Source: Pseudomonas sp. FP453
GTDB lineage: Bacteria; Pseudomonadota; Gammaproteobacteria; Pseudomonadales; Pseudomonadaceae
Length of the DNA stretch: 64,000 nucleotides
Assembly: GCF_030687495.1 (NCBI RefSeq)
Contig: NZ_CP117435.1
Coordinates: 1,550,001 to 1,614,000, forward strand
Reading direction: 5' to 3'
Positions 37,211 to 47,004 of this stretch are shown here, piece by piece. The notes under the pieces were generated by a model that had not been told where the DNA came from, ran no database searches, and was given only the letters and a program-made list of their open reading frames with translations. Made by a program: the position numbers and the translations under genes. How positions within the stretch are numbered: position 1 is the stretch's first letter; the number at the start of each line of letters is the position of its first letter.

Positions 37211-39502
37211 TCAGAGCAGCTCAAAGGTCTGCTGCTGCACATCCTGGGAATCCAACCCAATCTGCACATTGAACTCACCCGGTTCCGCCGCGAACTTGAG
37301 CTGGGTGTTGTAGAACTTCAAGTCTTCCTCGGTGATGGTGAAGTGCAACGTGCGCTCTTCGCCCGCCTTGAGCATGACCTTCTGGAAGTTCTTCAGCTCC
37401 TTGATCGGGCGGATCATCGAGCCGGCCACGTCCTGGATATACAACTGCACCACGGTTTCGCCATCGACCTTGCCGGTGTTTTTCAGGGTAACGCTGGCGT
37501 CGAGCTTGCCGGTCTTGTTCAAGGTGGTGGACGACAACGCCATGTCCGACAGGCTGAACGTGGTGTAGCTCAGGCCATAACCAAACGGGAACAAGGGCCC
37601 TGTGGTGTCATCGAAGTACTGCGAGGTGTAGTTGCCCGGCTTGCCCGGGGTGAACGGGCGGCCAATGGTCAGGTGGTTGTAGTAGGTCGGAATCTGCCCC
37701 ACCGAACGTGGGAAGGTGATCGGCAGCTTGCCCGACGGGTTGTAGTCGCCAAACAGTACGTCGGCGATGGCGTTGCCGCCTTCGGTGCCGGCGAACCAGG
37801 TTTCCAGGATCGCGTCGGCCTGTTGGTTCTCTTCGAGGATCGACAGCGGGCGGCCGTTCATCAACACCAGCACCAACGGCTTGCCGGTGGCTTTCAGGGC
37901 CTTGATCAGGTCGCGTTGGCTCTGCGGGATGTTCAGGTCGGTGCGGCTGGAAGATTCGTGGGACATGCCACGGGACTCGCCCACCGCCGCGACGATCACG
38001 TCGGCACTCTTGGCGGCTTTCACCGCTTCGTCGATCAACACCTGCGGCGCGCGTTTGTCATCCACCACTTCCGGGGCATCGAAGTTGAGGAAGTTGAGGT
38101 AGTCGACCACGGCCTTGTCGTTGGTGATGTTGGCACCACGGGCGTAGATCACTTTGCCTTTTTCACCGATCACCGCGTTCAAGCCGTCCAGCAGGGTGAC
38201 CGATTGCGCAGGGCGACCGGCGGCGGCCCAGCTGCCCATCATGTCGATCGGGGCCTTGGCCAGCGGGCCGACCAGGGCGATGGTCGCGGACTTTTTCAGC
38301 GGCAGCGTTTCGTTCCTGTTTTTCAGCAACACCAGGCTGCGGCGTGCGACGTCGCGGGCTTCGGCGCGGTGCAGGCGGCTGTCGGCGTAGGTGTCGGCCG
38401 GGTCATCCTCGGCCTTGCCGATGCGCAGGTACGGGTCCTTGAACAGGCCCATGTCGTACTTGGCGCCGAGCACTTCGCGCACGGCGTTGTCGATGTCGCT
38501 CTGTTCGATCTCGCCCGACTTGAGCAGCCCCGGCAATTCCTTGCCGTACAGCGAGTCGTTCATGCTCATGTCGATGCCGGCCTTGATTGCCAGTTTCGCG
38601 GCTTCACGTCCGTCCTTGGCCACGCCGTGCTTGATCAGCTCGAAAATCGCGCCGTGGTCGCTGACGGTCAGGCCCTTGAAGCCCCAGTCGCGACGCAGCA
38701 GGTCGTTCATCAGCCAGGTGTTGGCGGTGGCGGGCACGCCGTTGATCGAGTTCAGCGCCACCATCACGCCGCCGGAGCCGGCCTTGATCGCCGCGTGGTA
38801 CGGCGGCAGGTAGTCCTGGTACATCTTCACCGGGCTCATGTCGACCACGTTGTAGTCGCGACCGCCTTCCACCGCGCCATACAGGGCGAAGTGCTTGACG
38901 CTGGCCATGAGGCTGTCGGCATTTGCCGGGCTCGTGCCCTGGAACGCCTTGACCATCACTTCGGCAATGCGCGAGACCAGGTAGGTGTCTTCGCCGAAGC
39001 CTTCGGAGGTGCGACCCCAGCGAGCATCGCGGGAGATATCCACCATCGGTGCAAAGGTGATGTCGAGGCTGTCGGCCGCAGCTTCCTGGGCGGCGATGCG
39101 CCCGGAGCGGTGGATCGCGTCCATGTCCCAGCTGGAGGCCAGGGCCAGGCTGATCGGGAAAATCGTGCGGTGGCCGTGGATCACGTCGTAGGCGAAGAAC
39201 ATCGGGATCTTCAAGCGGCTGCGCATGGCCGCGTCCTGCATCGGGCGGTTTTCCGGGCGGGTGATCGAGTTGAACGTGCCACCGATACGGCCGGCGGCGA
39301 TTTCCTGGCGGATCAGCTCGCGGGGCATTTCGGGGCCGATGCTGATCAGGCGCAATTGGCCGATCTTTTCATCGAGGGTCATCTGCTTGAGCAGGTCGCT
39401 GACAAACGCGTCCTTGTCTTTAAGCGCAGCAGGCTTTGTTTCTGCCCATACGGGGTGACTGGCCAGAGTGGCAACAAGGCCGAGCAAACACAGCTTTTTC
39501 AT
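37211..39502 (-). CDS. bglX: Periplasmic beta-glucosidase, GH3 family
   Basis: A 763-aa glycoside hydrolase with a signal peptide (MKKLCLLGLVATLASHPVWA). The GH3 N-domain has the KHF substrate motif at 203-205 and the nucleophile D282 in GLTVSDHGA. The second GH3 domain (VALVGPLAKAP) and a C-terminal fibronectin-III-like domain follow. It hydrolyses beta-glucosides in the periplasm. It is monocistronic; the length matches E. coli BglX (765 aa). Confidence 0.92.
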   Translation of the reverse strand: MKKLCLLGLVATLASHPVWAETKPAALKDKDAFVSDLLKQMTLDEKIGQLRLISIGPEMPRELIRQEIAAGRIGGTFNSITRPENRPMQDAAMRSRLKIPMFFAYDVIHGHRTIFPISLALASSWDMDAIHRSGRIAAQEAAADSLDITFAPMVDISRDARWGRTSEGFGEDTYLVSRIAEVMVKAFQGTSPANADSLMASVKHFALYGAVEGGRDYNVVDMSPVKMYQDYLPPYHAAIKAGSGGVMVALNSINGVPATANTWLMNDLLRRDWGFKGLTVSDHGAIFELIKHGVAKDGREAAKLAIKAGIDMSMNDSLYGKELPGLLKSGEIEQSDIDNAVREVLGAKYDMGLFKDPYLRIGKAEDDPADTYADSRLHRAEARDVARRSLVLLKNRNETLPLKKSATIALVGPLAKAPIDMMGSWAAAGRPAQSVTLLDGLNAVIGEKGKVIYARGANITNDKAVVDYLNFLNFDAPEVVDDKRAPQVLIDEAVKAAKSADVIVAAVGESRGMSHESSSRTDLNIPQSQRDLIKALKATGKPLVLVLMNGRPLSILEENQQADAILETWFAGTEGGNAIADVLFGDYNPSGKLPITFPRSVGQIPTYYNHLTIGRPFTPGKPGNYTSQYFDDTTGPLFPFGYGLSYTTFSLSDMALSSTTLNKTGKLDASVTLKNTGKVDGETVVQLYIQDVAGSMIRPIKELKNFQKVMLKAGEERTLHFTITEEDLKFYNTQLKFAAEPGEFNVQIGLDSQDVQQQTFELL

Positions 39503-39727
39503 GAATATCCTTTTTCGGCACACTGCCCAGCGAAAACGCGCTGTTCTGCCAAAATGTGGGGGACGTATGTTGTTGTTCGAGTGTTATACCGACAAATGCC
39601 GCACACTTCGGAACTCTTATTAGCGGTGGGCATCTTTTTAGCTGATTGATTCGATGCAATCCAGTCGTGGTAGCGGATTATGCCTCACGGCTGCCCAATT
39701 CCATCAAGGTTCGCCAGGAGAAACACC

Positions 39728-40339
39728 ATGCAAGCAGCACAAGGTTACCGCTGGGGCTTGAAAGCCGCGGCTTTGCTACTGATCAGCAGCGTGCTGAGCG
39801 GTTGCGGCATCAACAACATCCCGACCCTCGACGAACAGGCCAAAGCTGCCTGGGGCCAGGTGCAGAACCAGTACCAGCGCCGCGCCGACCTGATCCCCAA
39901 CCTGGTGGAAGTGGTCAAGGGTTACGCCGCCCATGAGCAAGACACCCTCACCGCCGTGATCGAAGCGCGGGCCAAGGCCACCTCGATCCAGGTGGATGCC
40001 AGCACCCTCGACAACCCGGAAAAACTCAAGCAGTTCCAGCAAGCCCAGGACGGCTTGAGCGGTGCCCTCAGCCGTTTGATGGTGGTGTCCGAACGCTACC
40101 CGGACCTCAAGGCCAACCAGAACTTCCTGGCCCTGCAATCCCAACTTGAAGGCACCGAAAACCGCATCGCCGTGGCGCGCCGCGACTTTATCCAGGCGGT
40201 GCAGGCCTACAACACCGAGATCCGTACCTTCCCTGGCCGCCTGTGGCACAGCGTGATGTACAGCGACTTGCCGATCCGCGCCACGTTTGAAGCCACCAGC
40301 GCCGATGCCGATAAAGCACCGCAAGTGAAGTTCAAATAA
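39728..40339 (+). CDS. lemA: LemA-family lipoprotein
   Basis: A 203-aa lipoprotein (lipobox VLSGC, C26). The LemA helical bundle is clear: WGQVQNQYQRRADLIPNLVEV near the start, then VIEARAKATS and the ending IRATFEA. It starts at ATG 39728 after an AGGAG site. Two TPM-domain proteins follow, an arrangement that recurs in bacteria and suggests a membrane-envelope complex whose role is unknown. This LemA family is unrelated to the GacS sensor once called LemA in pseudomonads. Confidence 0.88.
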   Translation: MQAAQGYRWGLKAAALLLISSVLSGCGINNIPTLDEQAKAAWGQVQNQYQRRADLIPNLVEVVKGYAAHEQDTLTAVIEARAKATSIQVDASTLDNPEKLKQFQQAQDGLSGALSRLMVVSERYPDLKANQNFLALQSQLEGTENRIAVARRDFIQAVQAYNTEIRTFPGRLWHSVMYSDLPIRATFEATSADADKAPQVKFK

Positions 40340-40357
40340 CGCTGCATTGAGGTGTCG

Positions 40358-41083
40358 ATGCGTTTATTAAGGATAGGCCTGGCGCTGTGGCTGTTGGCCT
40401 GCGTGGGCGTGGCCCAGGCGGCGCTGACGTTCCCGGCGCTGAGCGGGCGGGTGGTGGACACCGCCCAGATGATCGACCCGGCGACGCGCGAGCAACTGAC
40501 CCAGCAATTGCAGGCGCTGGAGCAGACCTCGGGCGACCAGATCGTGGTGGTCACCGTGCCCGACCTGCAGGGCGTGCCGATTGAAGACTTCGGTTACCAA
40601 TTGGGCCGCCACTGGGGCATCGGTCAGAAGGGCAAGGACAATGGCGCGCTGTTGATCGTCGCCCGTGATGAGCGCAAATTGCGCATCGAAGTCGGCTATG
40701 GCCTGGAAGGCGTGCTCACCGATGCGCAGTCGTGGGTGATCATCAACCAGGTGATCGCGCCCAAGTTCAAGGCCGGCAACTACAGCCAGGGCATCAGCGA
40801 TGGCGTGGCGGCGATGGTGCAGGTGGTGGGCGGTGAACCGCTGGCGGTGCCGGCGCATGTGGCGGATGCCAACTTTGCCAAGGATAATCCGGGGTTTTCC
40901 ATTGGCCTGTTTATCCTGCTGATCGGCGTGTTGTGGCTGTGCAATCGCCTGGGCCTGCCGGTGGGCGCGATCCTTCTGGCGATCCTCAGCAGCAGTGGTC
41001 GCGGTGGCGGTGGTGGCGGCGGCGGTGGTTTCCGCGGCGGCGGTGGCGGCTTCGGCGGCGGCGGGGCATCGGGTGGCTGGTAA
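40358..41083 (+). CDS. TPM-domain protein (YgcG-like) with Gly-rich tail
   Basis: A 241-aa exported protein with signal peptide (cut near VAQA) and a TPM domain (residues ~25-150: FPALSGRVVDTAQMIDPAT and ERKLRIEVGYGLEGVLTD). A membrane helix near residues 180-205 is followed by a long glycine-rich tail ending GGGGASGGW. Such tails are usual in this family. ATG 40358, with GAGG seven bases upstream, is preferred over the GTG at 40352. It lies 18 bp after lemA. Confidence 0.85.
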   Translation: MRLLRIGLALWLLACVGVAQAALTFPALSGRVVDTAQMIDPATREQLTQQLQALEQTSGDQIVVVTVPDLQGVPIEDFGYQLGRHWGIGQKGKDNGALLIVARDERKLRIEVGYGLEGVLTDAQSWVIINQVIAPKFKAGNYSQGISDGVAAMVQVVGGEPLAVPAHVADANFAKDNPGFSIGLFILLIGVLWLCNRLGLPVGAILLAILSSSGRGGGGGGGGGFRGGGGGFGGGGASGGW

Positions 41084-41114
41084 TGACAATAACTAGAAAA
41101 GAGCATCTACAACC

Positions 41115-41732
41115 ATGGCATTACTGACTGAACACGAGCAGCGCCAAGTGGCCGAAGCGATTGCCCGCGTCGAGAAAACCACCGACGCCGAACTGGTGAC
41201 TGTGCTGGCCGCCCGCGCCGATGACTACGCCTACATTCCTTTGCTGTGGGCCAGCCTCATCGCGTTGGTAGTGCCAGGTGTGGTGCATTACCTGTCGGGC
41301 TACCTGACCATGTACACCTTGCTGCTGGCGCAATGGGCGACGTTCATCGTGTTGTGCCTGGTGTTTCGTCTGCCCAAGGTCACTACCCGTTTGATCCCGC
41401 GTTCGGTGCGCCACTGGCGTGCGTCCAACCTGGCGCGGCGGCAGTTCCTGGAGCAGAACCTGCATCACACGCTGGGCAGTACCGGGGTGCTGATCTTTGT
41501 CAGCGAGGCGGAGCGCTATGTGGAGATCCTGGTGGATGACGGGATTTCCAAGCGCCTGGATGACGGCAGTTGGGATGCCATCGTGCAGGCGTTTACCCAG
41601 CAGGTGAAGCAGGGGCAGACGCTGGCGGGGTTTATCGACTGCATCGAGGCCTGTGGCGAGTTGTTGAAGGTGCATGTGCCGGTGACGCAGACGCGTAACG
41701 AGCTGCCGAATCGCCTGGTCGTCCTCAAATAA
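41115..41732 (+). CDS. Second TPM-domain membrane protein
   Basis: A 205-aa protein with TPM features at both ends (LTEHEQRQVAEAIARVEKTT and VEILVDDGISKRLDDGSWDAI) separated by two membrane helices (residues ~40-85). It has no signal peptide. It follows the first TPM protein by 31 bp, completing a lemA-tpm-tpm operon. No enzymatic residues are evident. Confidence 0.82.
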   Translation: MALLTEHEQRQVAEAIARVEKTTDAELVTVLAARADDYAYIPLLWASLIALVVPGVVHYLSGYLTMYTLLLAQWATFIVLCLVFRLPKVTTRLIPRSVRHWRASNLARRQFLEQNLHHTLGSTGVLIFVSEAERYVEILVDDGISKRLDDGSWDAIVQAFTQQVKQGQTLAGFIDCIEACGELLKVHVPVTQTRNELPNRLVVLK

Positions 41733-41770
41733 TCCAGGCGACACGGTTCTCCATGTGGGCACGGTTTCAT

Positions 41771-41871
41771 GTGGGAGCTGGCTTGTGTGGGAGCTGGCTT
41801 GCCTGCGATAGCATCACCTCGGTACATCTGACTCACCGAGGCGTCTGCATCGCAGGCAAGCCAGCTCCCAC
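41771..41871. repeat. Composite REPIN-like element
   Basis: GTGGGAGCTGGCTTG is repeated directly (41771 and 41787), followed by interior CACCTCGGT/ACCGAGG and a right arm GCAGGCAAGCCAGCTCCCAC. It is the partial-plus-full arrangement seen at 31873 and 37085. Confidence 0.85.
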
Positions 41872-41992
41872 ACCAGCCTGTTTTCACATTTGGTTTGTGG
41901 CGCTTCATCGACCGTTAGTCAAATAAGCCCGTGCCCTCCAGCCCCATCCCCCCTAAAATGCCCGGCATTCCCTGCCCGAGGCGTTTTTGTTC

Positions 41993-43201
41993 ATGTCCGT
42001 CACCGCTCAACCCGTCAGCGACCACCACGCCCAGTTCATCGAACTGCTGGGCACCAGCCTCGCGCAGAACGCCTTTATCAAGCTGGTGCTGGCCAAATAC
42101 GTCGGTGACGAAGCCGAGTTGCAACGGCTGATCATCAAGGCGGTGACGGTCAAGGAACAGCCATGCCTGTCCTTCGTCTATCGCTATAAAACCCGCGACA
42201 TCACCAAGAACTTCCCCGTCGCCGAGGGCGTGGCGTCGATTGCCGCGCTGCTGCCGGCGCAGTTCAAGAACGCGCACCTGCTGGCGCTGACTGACGAAGC
42301 CCAGCTGGAATACAGCAAGAAGAACAAAAGCTCGCTGTTCAAGAGCAAGCCGCAGCAACTGCGCGAGGCGCCGAGCGCCGAGCACAACCGTGAGAAAAAT
42401 CGCTTCCTCGACCTCAGCCGGCCATTCCTCGCCGACCTCGGTGTGACCGACGCCAAGCAGGCGCTGATCCCGTCGATGTCGCGCAAGTGGAAGCAGATCA
42501 ACAAGTTCATCGAAGTGTTCAGCCATGCGCTGACCACCTCACCGCTCAAGCTGGACCAGCCGGTGCGCGTGGCGGATTTCGGTTCGGGCAAGGGTTACCT
42601 GACGTTCGCCATCCACGATTACCTGCGCAACACCCTCAAGGCCGAGGGCGAAGTGACCGGCGTCGAGCTGCGTGAAGACATGGTGACCCTGTGCAACACC
42701 GCCGCCGCGCGCCTGGAGCATCCGGGGCTGGTGTTCAAGTGCGGCGACGTGCGCAGCGTGGCGCCCAGCGAACTGGACGTGATGATCGCCCTGCATGCCT
42801 GCGACATTGCCACCGACTATGCGATCCACACCGGCATCCGCTCCGGCGCGTCGATCATCATGTGCTCGCCGTGCTGCCACAAGCAGATCCGCCTGCAGAT
42901 CCAGAGCCCGGCGCTGTTGAAGCCGATGCTGCAATACGGTTTGCACCTGGGCCAGCAGGCCGAGATGGTCACCGACTGTTTGCGTGCGCTGTTTCTGGAA
43001 GCCTGTGGTTATGAGACCAAGGTGTTCGAGTTCATCTCGTTGGACCACACCAACAAGAACAAGATGATCCTCGCGGTGAAGCGTGCGGAGCCGGTGGATA
43101 ATGCGCAGTTGCTGGAGAAAATCCAGGAACTGAAGGCGTTCTACCACATCACCGAACACTGCCTGGAAACTCTGCTGCGGGCGGATGGCTACCTGAACTG
43201 A
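41993..43201 (+). CDS. SAM-dependent methyltransferase (GSTCD/Methyltransf_32-like)
   Basis: A 402-aa protein. A helical N-terminal half precedes a Rossmann methyltransferase domain: VADFGSGKGYLTFAIHDYL (SAM motif I), VTGVELREDMV (motif II) and MCSPCCHKQIRLQI, the Cys-rich catalytic-loop analogue. The substrate may be an RNA or a small thiol; it is not determined. ATG 41993 is the first plausible start. It is monocistronic, between two REPINs. Confidence 0.75.
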   Translation: MSVTAQPVSDHHAQFIELLGTSLAQNAFIKLVLAKYVGDEAELQRLIIKAVTVKEQPCLSFVYRYKTRDITKNFPVAEGVASIAALLPAQFKNAHLLALTDEAQLEYSKKNKSSLFKSKPQQLREAPSAEHNREKNRFLDLSRPFLADLGVTDAKQALIPSMSRKWKQINKFIEVFSHALTTSPLKLDQPVRVADFGSGKGYLTFAIHDYLRNTLKAEGEVTGVELREDMVTLCNTAAARLEHPGLVFKCGDVRSVAPSELDVMIALHACDIATDYAIHTGIRSGASIIMCSPCCHKQIRLQIQSPALLKPMLQYGLHLGQQAEMVTDCLRALFLEACGYETKVFEFISLDHTNKNKMILAVKRAEPVDNAQLLEKIQELKAFYHITEHCLETLLRADGYLN

Positions 43202-43212
43202 CACAAAACCTT

Positions 43213-43299
43213 GTGGGAGCGGGCTTGCCCGCGATTGCAGTGGATCAGCACCTGATTCATCAACTGACAGACTGCTATCGCGGGCAAGCCCGCTCCCAC
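43213..43299. repeat. REPIN-like inverted repeat (AGCGGG type)
   Basis: GTGGGAGCGGGCTTGCCCGC and its inverse with interior GATTGCAGT/ACTGCTATC, between convergent genes. Confidence 0.9.
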
Positions 43300-43317
43300 A
43301 CTAATCTCCTTCCACTG

Positions 43318-44211
43318 TCAGACCGCGCTAGGCTTGGGCGCAGGCTGCACCGAGGTCTTGCGCCCCAGCATCACCGTCACAATCACCCCACACGCAAACA
43401 CCCAGGTAATCGGCTCGATCTGTTCACCAAAGAACAACGCCGAAAACGCGATGGTAAAGAAGATCTGCAACAACTGGATCTGGCTCACCCGCGCGATCCC
43501 GCCCATGGCCAACCCGGCATACCAGGCAAAGAACCCCAGGAACTGCGAGAACAGCGACACATAGCCAAACGCCCACCAGGTGCCCATGGAAATCGCCCCT
43601 TGATGCTGCGCCGCCAGGTACCACACCGGGCCGATCAACACCGGCGTCGACAGCACCAGCGCCCAGCAGATCACCTGCCAGCCGCCCATCTCCTTGGCCA
43701 GTCGGCCACCTTCGGCATAACCCAGGCCGCCCACCGCGATGGCGCCGAGCATCAGTAAATCGCCCGCCTGAATACTGCCCGCACCGGTGATCAACGCATA
43801 ACTCAACACCAAGCCACTGCCCAGCGCCGCGCAGGCCCAGAAGGCCTTGGACGGCCGCTCGTGGGACAGCCACGCCGCATACAACGCCACGCACAGCGGT
43901 TGCAGGCCGTTGACCAGTGCACCATGGGACGCCGGCAGGGTTTGCATGGCCCACGCCGACAGCACCGGGAAGCCGAGGATCACCCCGGCAATCACCAGGC
44001 ACAGGCCGCGCACCTGGCGCCAGGTCGGCCATTGCTCGCGGCGCCACAGCAACAGCGCCGCCGCCGGGACCGCCGCGAACAGCGCGCGGCCGAGGCCGTT
44101 GAGCAGCGGGTGGATTTCCTGCACCACGATGCGGGTGAAGGGCAGGGTCAGGCTGAAGATGATGACGCCCAGCAGGCCGAGGGCCATGCCGGTGTTTTCG
44201 CGCGAGCTCAT
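43318..44211 (-). CDS. EamA/DMT-family transporter
   Basis: A 297-aa, 10-helix protein with two EamA repeats (VVQEIHPLLNGLGRALFAAVPAA in the first, and LFSQFLGFFAWYAGLAMGG in the second). DMT proteins export metabolites such as amino acids. ATG 44211 (MSSRENTGMALGLLG) is chosen over an upstream start. It has no clear link to the signalling cluster beside it. Confidence 0.82.
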   Translation of the reverse strand: MSSRENTGMALGLLGVIIFSLTLPFTRIVVQEIHPLLNGLGRALFAAVPAAALLLWRREQWPTWRQVRGLCLVIAGVILGFPVLSAWAMQTLPASHGALVNGLQPLCVALYAAWLSHERPSKAFWACAALGSGLVLSYALITGAGSIQAGDLLMLGAIAVGGLGYAEGGRLAKEMGGWQVICWALVLSTPVLIGPVWYLAAQHQGAISMGTWWAFGYVSLFSQFLGFFAWYAGLAMGGIARVSQIQLLQIFFTIAFSALFFGEQIEPITWVFACGVIVTVMLGRKTSVQPAPKPSAV

Positions 44212-44315
44212 GGAAGGCAACCAGAATCTAGAGGGCTTCAAGGGAAGCCCATCTAGCCACACCCCCCGCCAATCAAGGGCCTACAGCTGGGTGCGGATTT
44301 ATCCGTACAGTTTTT

Positions 44316-46886
44316 TCAGAAGAAGCGCGTGATGCTGATCTTGGCGTTGCGGCCTTGGCTGTAGACACCTTCACCGCTGAGTGCCGGTTGGTAGAAGCGG
44401 TTGAACAGGTTGTCGACGGTGAAGTTGATCTCGGTGCCCTTGAGACCGGCCTGCTGTGGTTTCCAATTGGCGAACAAGCCTTGTGTGTCGTAGCTGGCGT
44501 TCTCTGTCTGGTCGTAGATGAAGTCGCCGATGGTGGAGTTCAAACCGCCCGCGTAGACATCGGTGGGCACGCGATCGGTCTTGCGTACGAACTGGCCCTG
44601 CCAGCCCACCTGCGCGTCCCAGCTCGGGATCTTGGTACCCAGCACCACCACCCATTTGGCCGGTGGGATATCCCGCGCCCATACGTGCAGGTCTGTCGCC
44701 CAGGGGTTGGTGTAGGGGTTGTCGCGCTTGCCTGTGGCCCAGGAATACGTCAGGGAACCGAACAGGTAGGTCGAGTCGTAGTAGCTTTCCAGCTCGACGC
44801 CCTTGATGGTCATGCCACCCACATTGCGATAGTTGGTCCTGGCTGCCGCGTCACTGCATACCGAATCGATACTGCCCGACACGGTCAACTGTCGTTCGCA
44901 GCCGACGCCGGTGGCTTTCATGATTTCGTCTTCAATACGGTTGTGGAACAGCGTGGTGCGCAGTTGCAGGTTGTCCTCGCGGGTGAATAGCCCCGAGAAG
45001 TTGGTGACGTTGCCCGCGGTAATCGCCGTAATGCGCTCCGGGTCGAGGTTCAGGCTGGTGGCGCTACGGGTGCTGATAGCGCCTTGGACTTCGTACTGTT
45101 CATCGATTACCGGCGCTCGCCACGTACGGTTCCAACTGGCGAAGAAGGCCACATCCGGGGTCACGTTCCAGAACGCGGCGAGGCGTGGTGACCAACCGGT
45201 GTAGGTGCGGTCGCTGTAGTCGTGGCCCACTTTCGGGTCAGGGCTGCTGTAGTACGGCGCATCGTTGGCTTCGCCGCGGTTGCGCACGTGGTCGTAACGC
45301 AGGGATGGCGTGAGGGTCACGTCGCCCAGGGTAATCGCGTCCTGGATGTAGAACGCGTTGCTATCGACCTTGCCGTGGGGCATGAAGTACGGCTGGAAAT
45401 GCCCATAGTTGTATTTGGCGGTGTTGTAGGTGGCGCCCGGCATCCAGCTCTCGGTTTCGCGCTTGTGCTTGCGGATCTGCACGCCCGTGGTCACCGCGTG
45501 CTCCAGCGGACCTGTGGTCAGCAGGCTGGTATTGCGCAGTTCGAGGATGCGGTCTTTGTAGGACGTATCCATCTTGCGTCCACCGGTAGCCAGGCTAATG
45601 ACGGCATTCTCGGCGCGCTCATCGGTCTGGTCGGTATTGGACTCCGAGTAGCTCAGCTTCAGGTCGATCAGCGGGTTGTTCAGTGGGTGGTACTCGTACT
45701 TGCTCGACCAGGTGGTGTCCACTGTGTCGCGGTCGGCCAGGAAACGAGACACCGCCGTGGCGTAGCCATAACGGTCGATGGCAGGTTGTTTCGGGGGTGA
45801 TGGGTAGGACTTGGCCGAGAACGGCGTCATACGTTGGCTTTGGGCGCGAGAGTAAGACAGGCCCATGCTGTGTTCATCGGTGAAATACGCGTTGAACTTG
45901 AACAGCTGGCCTTCGACATCCTGCGCGCTGTTGGGCAAGCGCTTGGGGTTGATCGGGTATTCATTGCGCGGATCGGGCGGCGTGCCGGCGAGCTTGAGGT
46001 CGTCACCGTCGCGCTTGGTCAGGTAGGCCAGGCCGTCCATGCGGCCGTCGTCGGTGCGGCCATACACGGCGCCGGTGTAGACCTGCTCGTGGTTGTTGCT
46101 GGCGTAGCCGTATTTGACCATCGCCCCGGCATTTTGCCCGTCCTTGAGCAGGTCGGGTGCGTCCTTGGTGATCATGTTGACCGTGCCGCCAAAACCGCCG
46201 TTACCGGTAAATGGCGAGTAAGGGCCTTTTTCCACCTCAATGCTTTTGATCAGCTCGGGTTCAATGAAGATCGTGCCTTGTTGATAACGCTCGAAACCGC
46301 TTTTGGCTGCGCCATCCACGGTCATCGGTACATCCTCGGCATCGCCCATGCCGCGGATGTTCATGGTCTGGCCGCCCGGCTTGGGCGAGCCGCCCATGGA
46401 TACGCCGGGCAGGGTCTGCAACAGTGAAGGAATGTTATCGGGCTGGTAGCGGTCGATATCCGCCTGGCTCAGCGTGGAGCGGCCCACGGTGCTGGAGTCG
46501 ACCTGGCTACCGGTGCCGATCACGCTCAGGGCATCCAGTTGAACAACGCCACTGTTGGTGGTCTTGCCCTCATCGGGGCGCACGACGTAGGTGCTGCCGA
46601 CCTTGATCAGGGTGAACTCGCCGTTTTTCAGCAGGGTACGAATCGCCACTTCCGGCGTGAAGTCGCCGTTGAGTGCTGGCGCCTGCACGTTCTTGAGCAG
46701 TTCTTCATCGAACAGCAGCTGGATTTTCGCTTGCTGCGCCACCTGGCTCAGGGACGTGGCCAGCGACTGCGCAGGCAGTTGCAGCGTGAGCGATTCGGCC
46801 TGGGCACTGGGGCTCAATACCAGGCAGCTAGCGATGAGTGTCGGTCGAAGAAACAGGTGCGAAGCGTGGCAAGGCGCGCGAAACAT
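44316..46886 (-). CDS. TonB-dependent receptor with N-terminal signalling domain, probably for heme
   Basis: An 856-aa outer-membrane receptor: signal peptide to SPSAQA (residue 30), a STN/secretin signalling domain (LTLQLPAQSLATSLSQVAQQAKI onward to about 105), a plug domain (LLQTLPGVSMGG, FIEPELIKSIEVEKGPYSP, GNGGFGGTVNMITKDA) and a 22-strand barrel ending in ...SITRFF. The plug reads like the heme receptors HasR and P. aeruginosa HxuA (PA1302), which also sit behind sigma and FecR-type genes. Heme as substrate is an inference from similarity and context. Confidence 0.85.
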   Translation of the reverse strand: MFRAPCHASHLFLRPTLIASCLVLSPSAQAESLTLQLPAQSLATSLSQVAQQAKIQLLFDEELLKNVQAPALNGDFTPEVAIRTLLKNGEFTLIKVGSTYVVRPDEGKTTNSGVVQLDALSVIGTGSQVDSSTVGRSTLSQADIDRYQPDNIPSLLQTLPGVSMGGSPKPGGQTMNIRGMGDAEDVPMTVDGAAKSGFERYQQGTIFIEPELIKSIEVEKGPYSPFTGNGGFGGTVNMITKDAPDLLKDGQNAGAMVKYGYASNNHEQVYTGAVYGRTDDGRMDGLAYLTKRDGDDLKLAGTPPDPRNEYPINPKRLPNSAQDVEGQLFKFNAYFTDEHSMGLSYSRAQSQRMTPFSAKSYPSPPKQPAIDRYGYATAVSRFLADRDTVDTTWSSKYEYHPLNNPLIDLKLSYSESNTDQTDERAENAVISLATGGRKMDTSYKDRILELRNTSLLTTGPLEHAVTTGVQIRKHKRETESWMPGATYNTAKYNYGHFQPYFMPHGKVDSNAFYIQDAITLGDVTLTPSLRYDHVRNRGEANDAPYYSSPDPKVGHDYSDRTYTGWSPRLAAFWNVTPDVAFFASWNRTWRAPVIDEQYEVQGAISTRSATSLNLDPERITAITAGNVTNFSGLFTREDNLQLRTTLFHNRIEDEIMKATGVGCERQLTVSGSIDSVCSDAAARTNYRNVGGMTIKGVELESYYDSTYLFGSLTYSWATGKRDNPYTNPWATDLHVWARDIPPAKWVVVLGTKIPSWDAQVGWQGQFVRKTDRVPTDVYAGGLNSTIGDFIYDQTENASYDTQGLFANWKPQQAGLKGTEINFTVDNLFNRFYQPALSGEGVYSQGRNAKISITRFF

Positions 46887-47004
46887 GGAATCCCCCGGTG
46901 CGGCTAAATAGCCAAAAAGGTGTGCGTATCAAACACAGACCGGGGGAAGACGGGGCTGGTCAACAAATCCACACCTGCGAATGCAAAATATTCTCAAATA
47001 AGCC

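Noticed and set aside
37343..39649. A 768-codon plus-strand open frame opposite bglX
   Set aside because: Antisense shadow of a well-conserved GH3 gene with no ribosome site.
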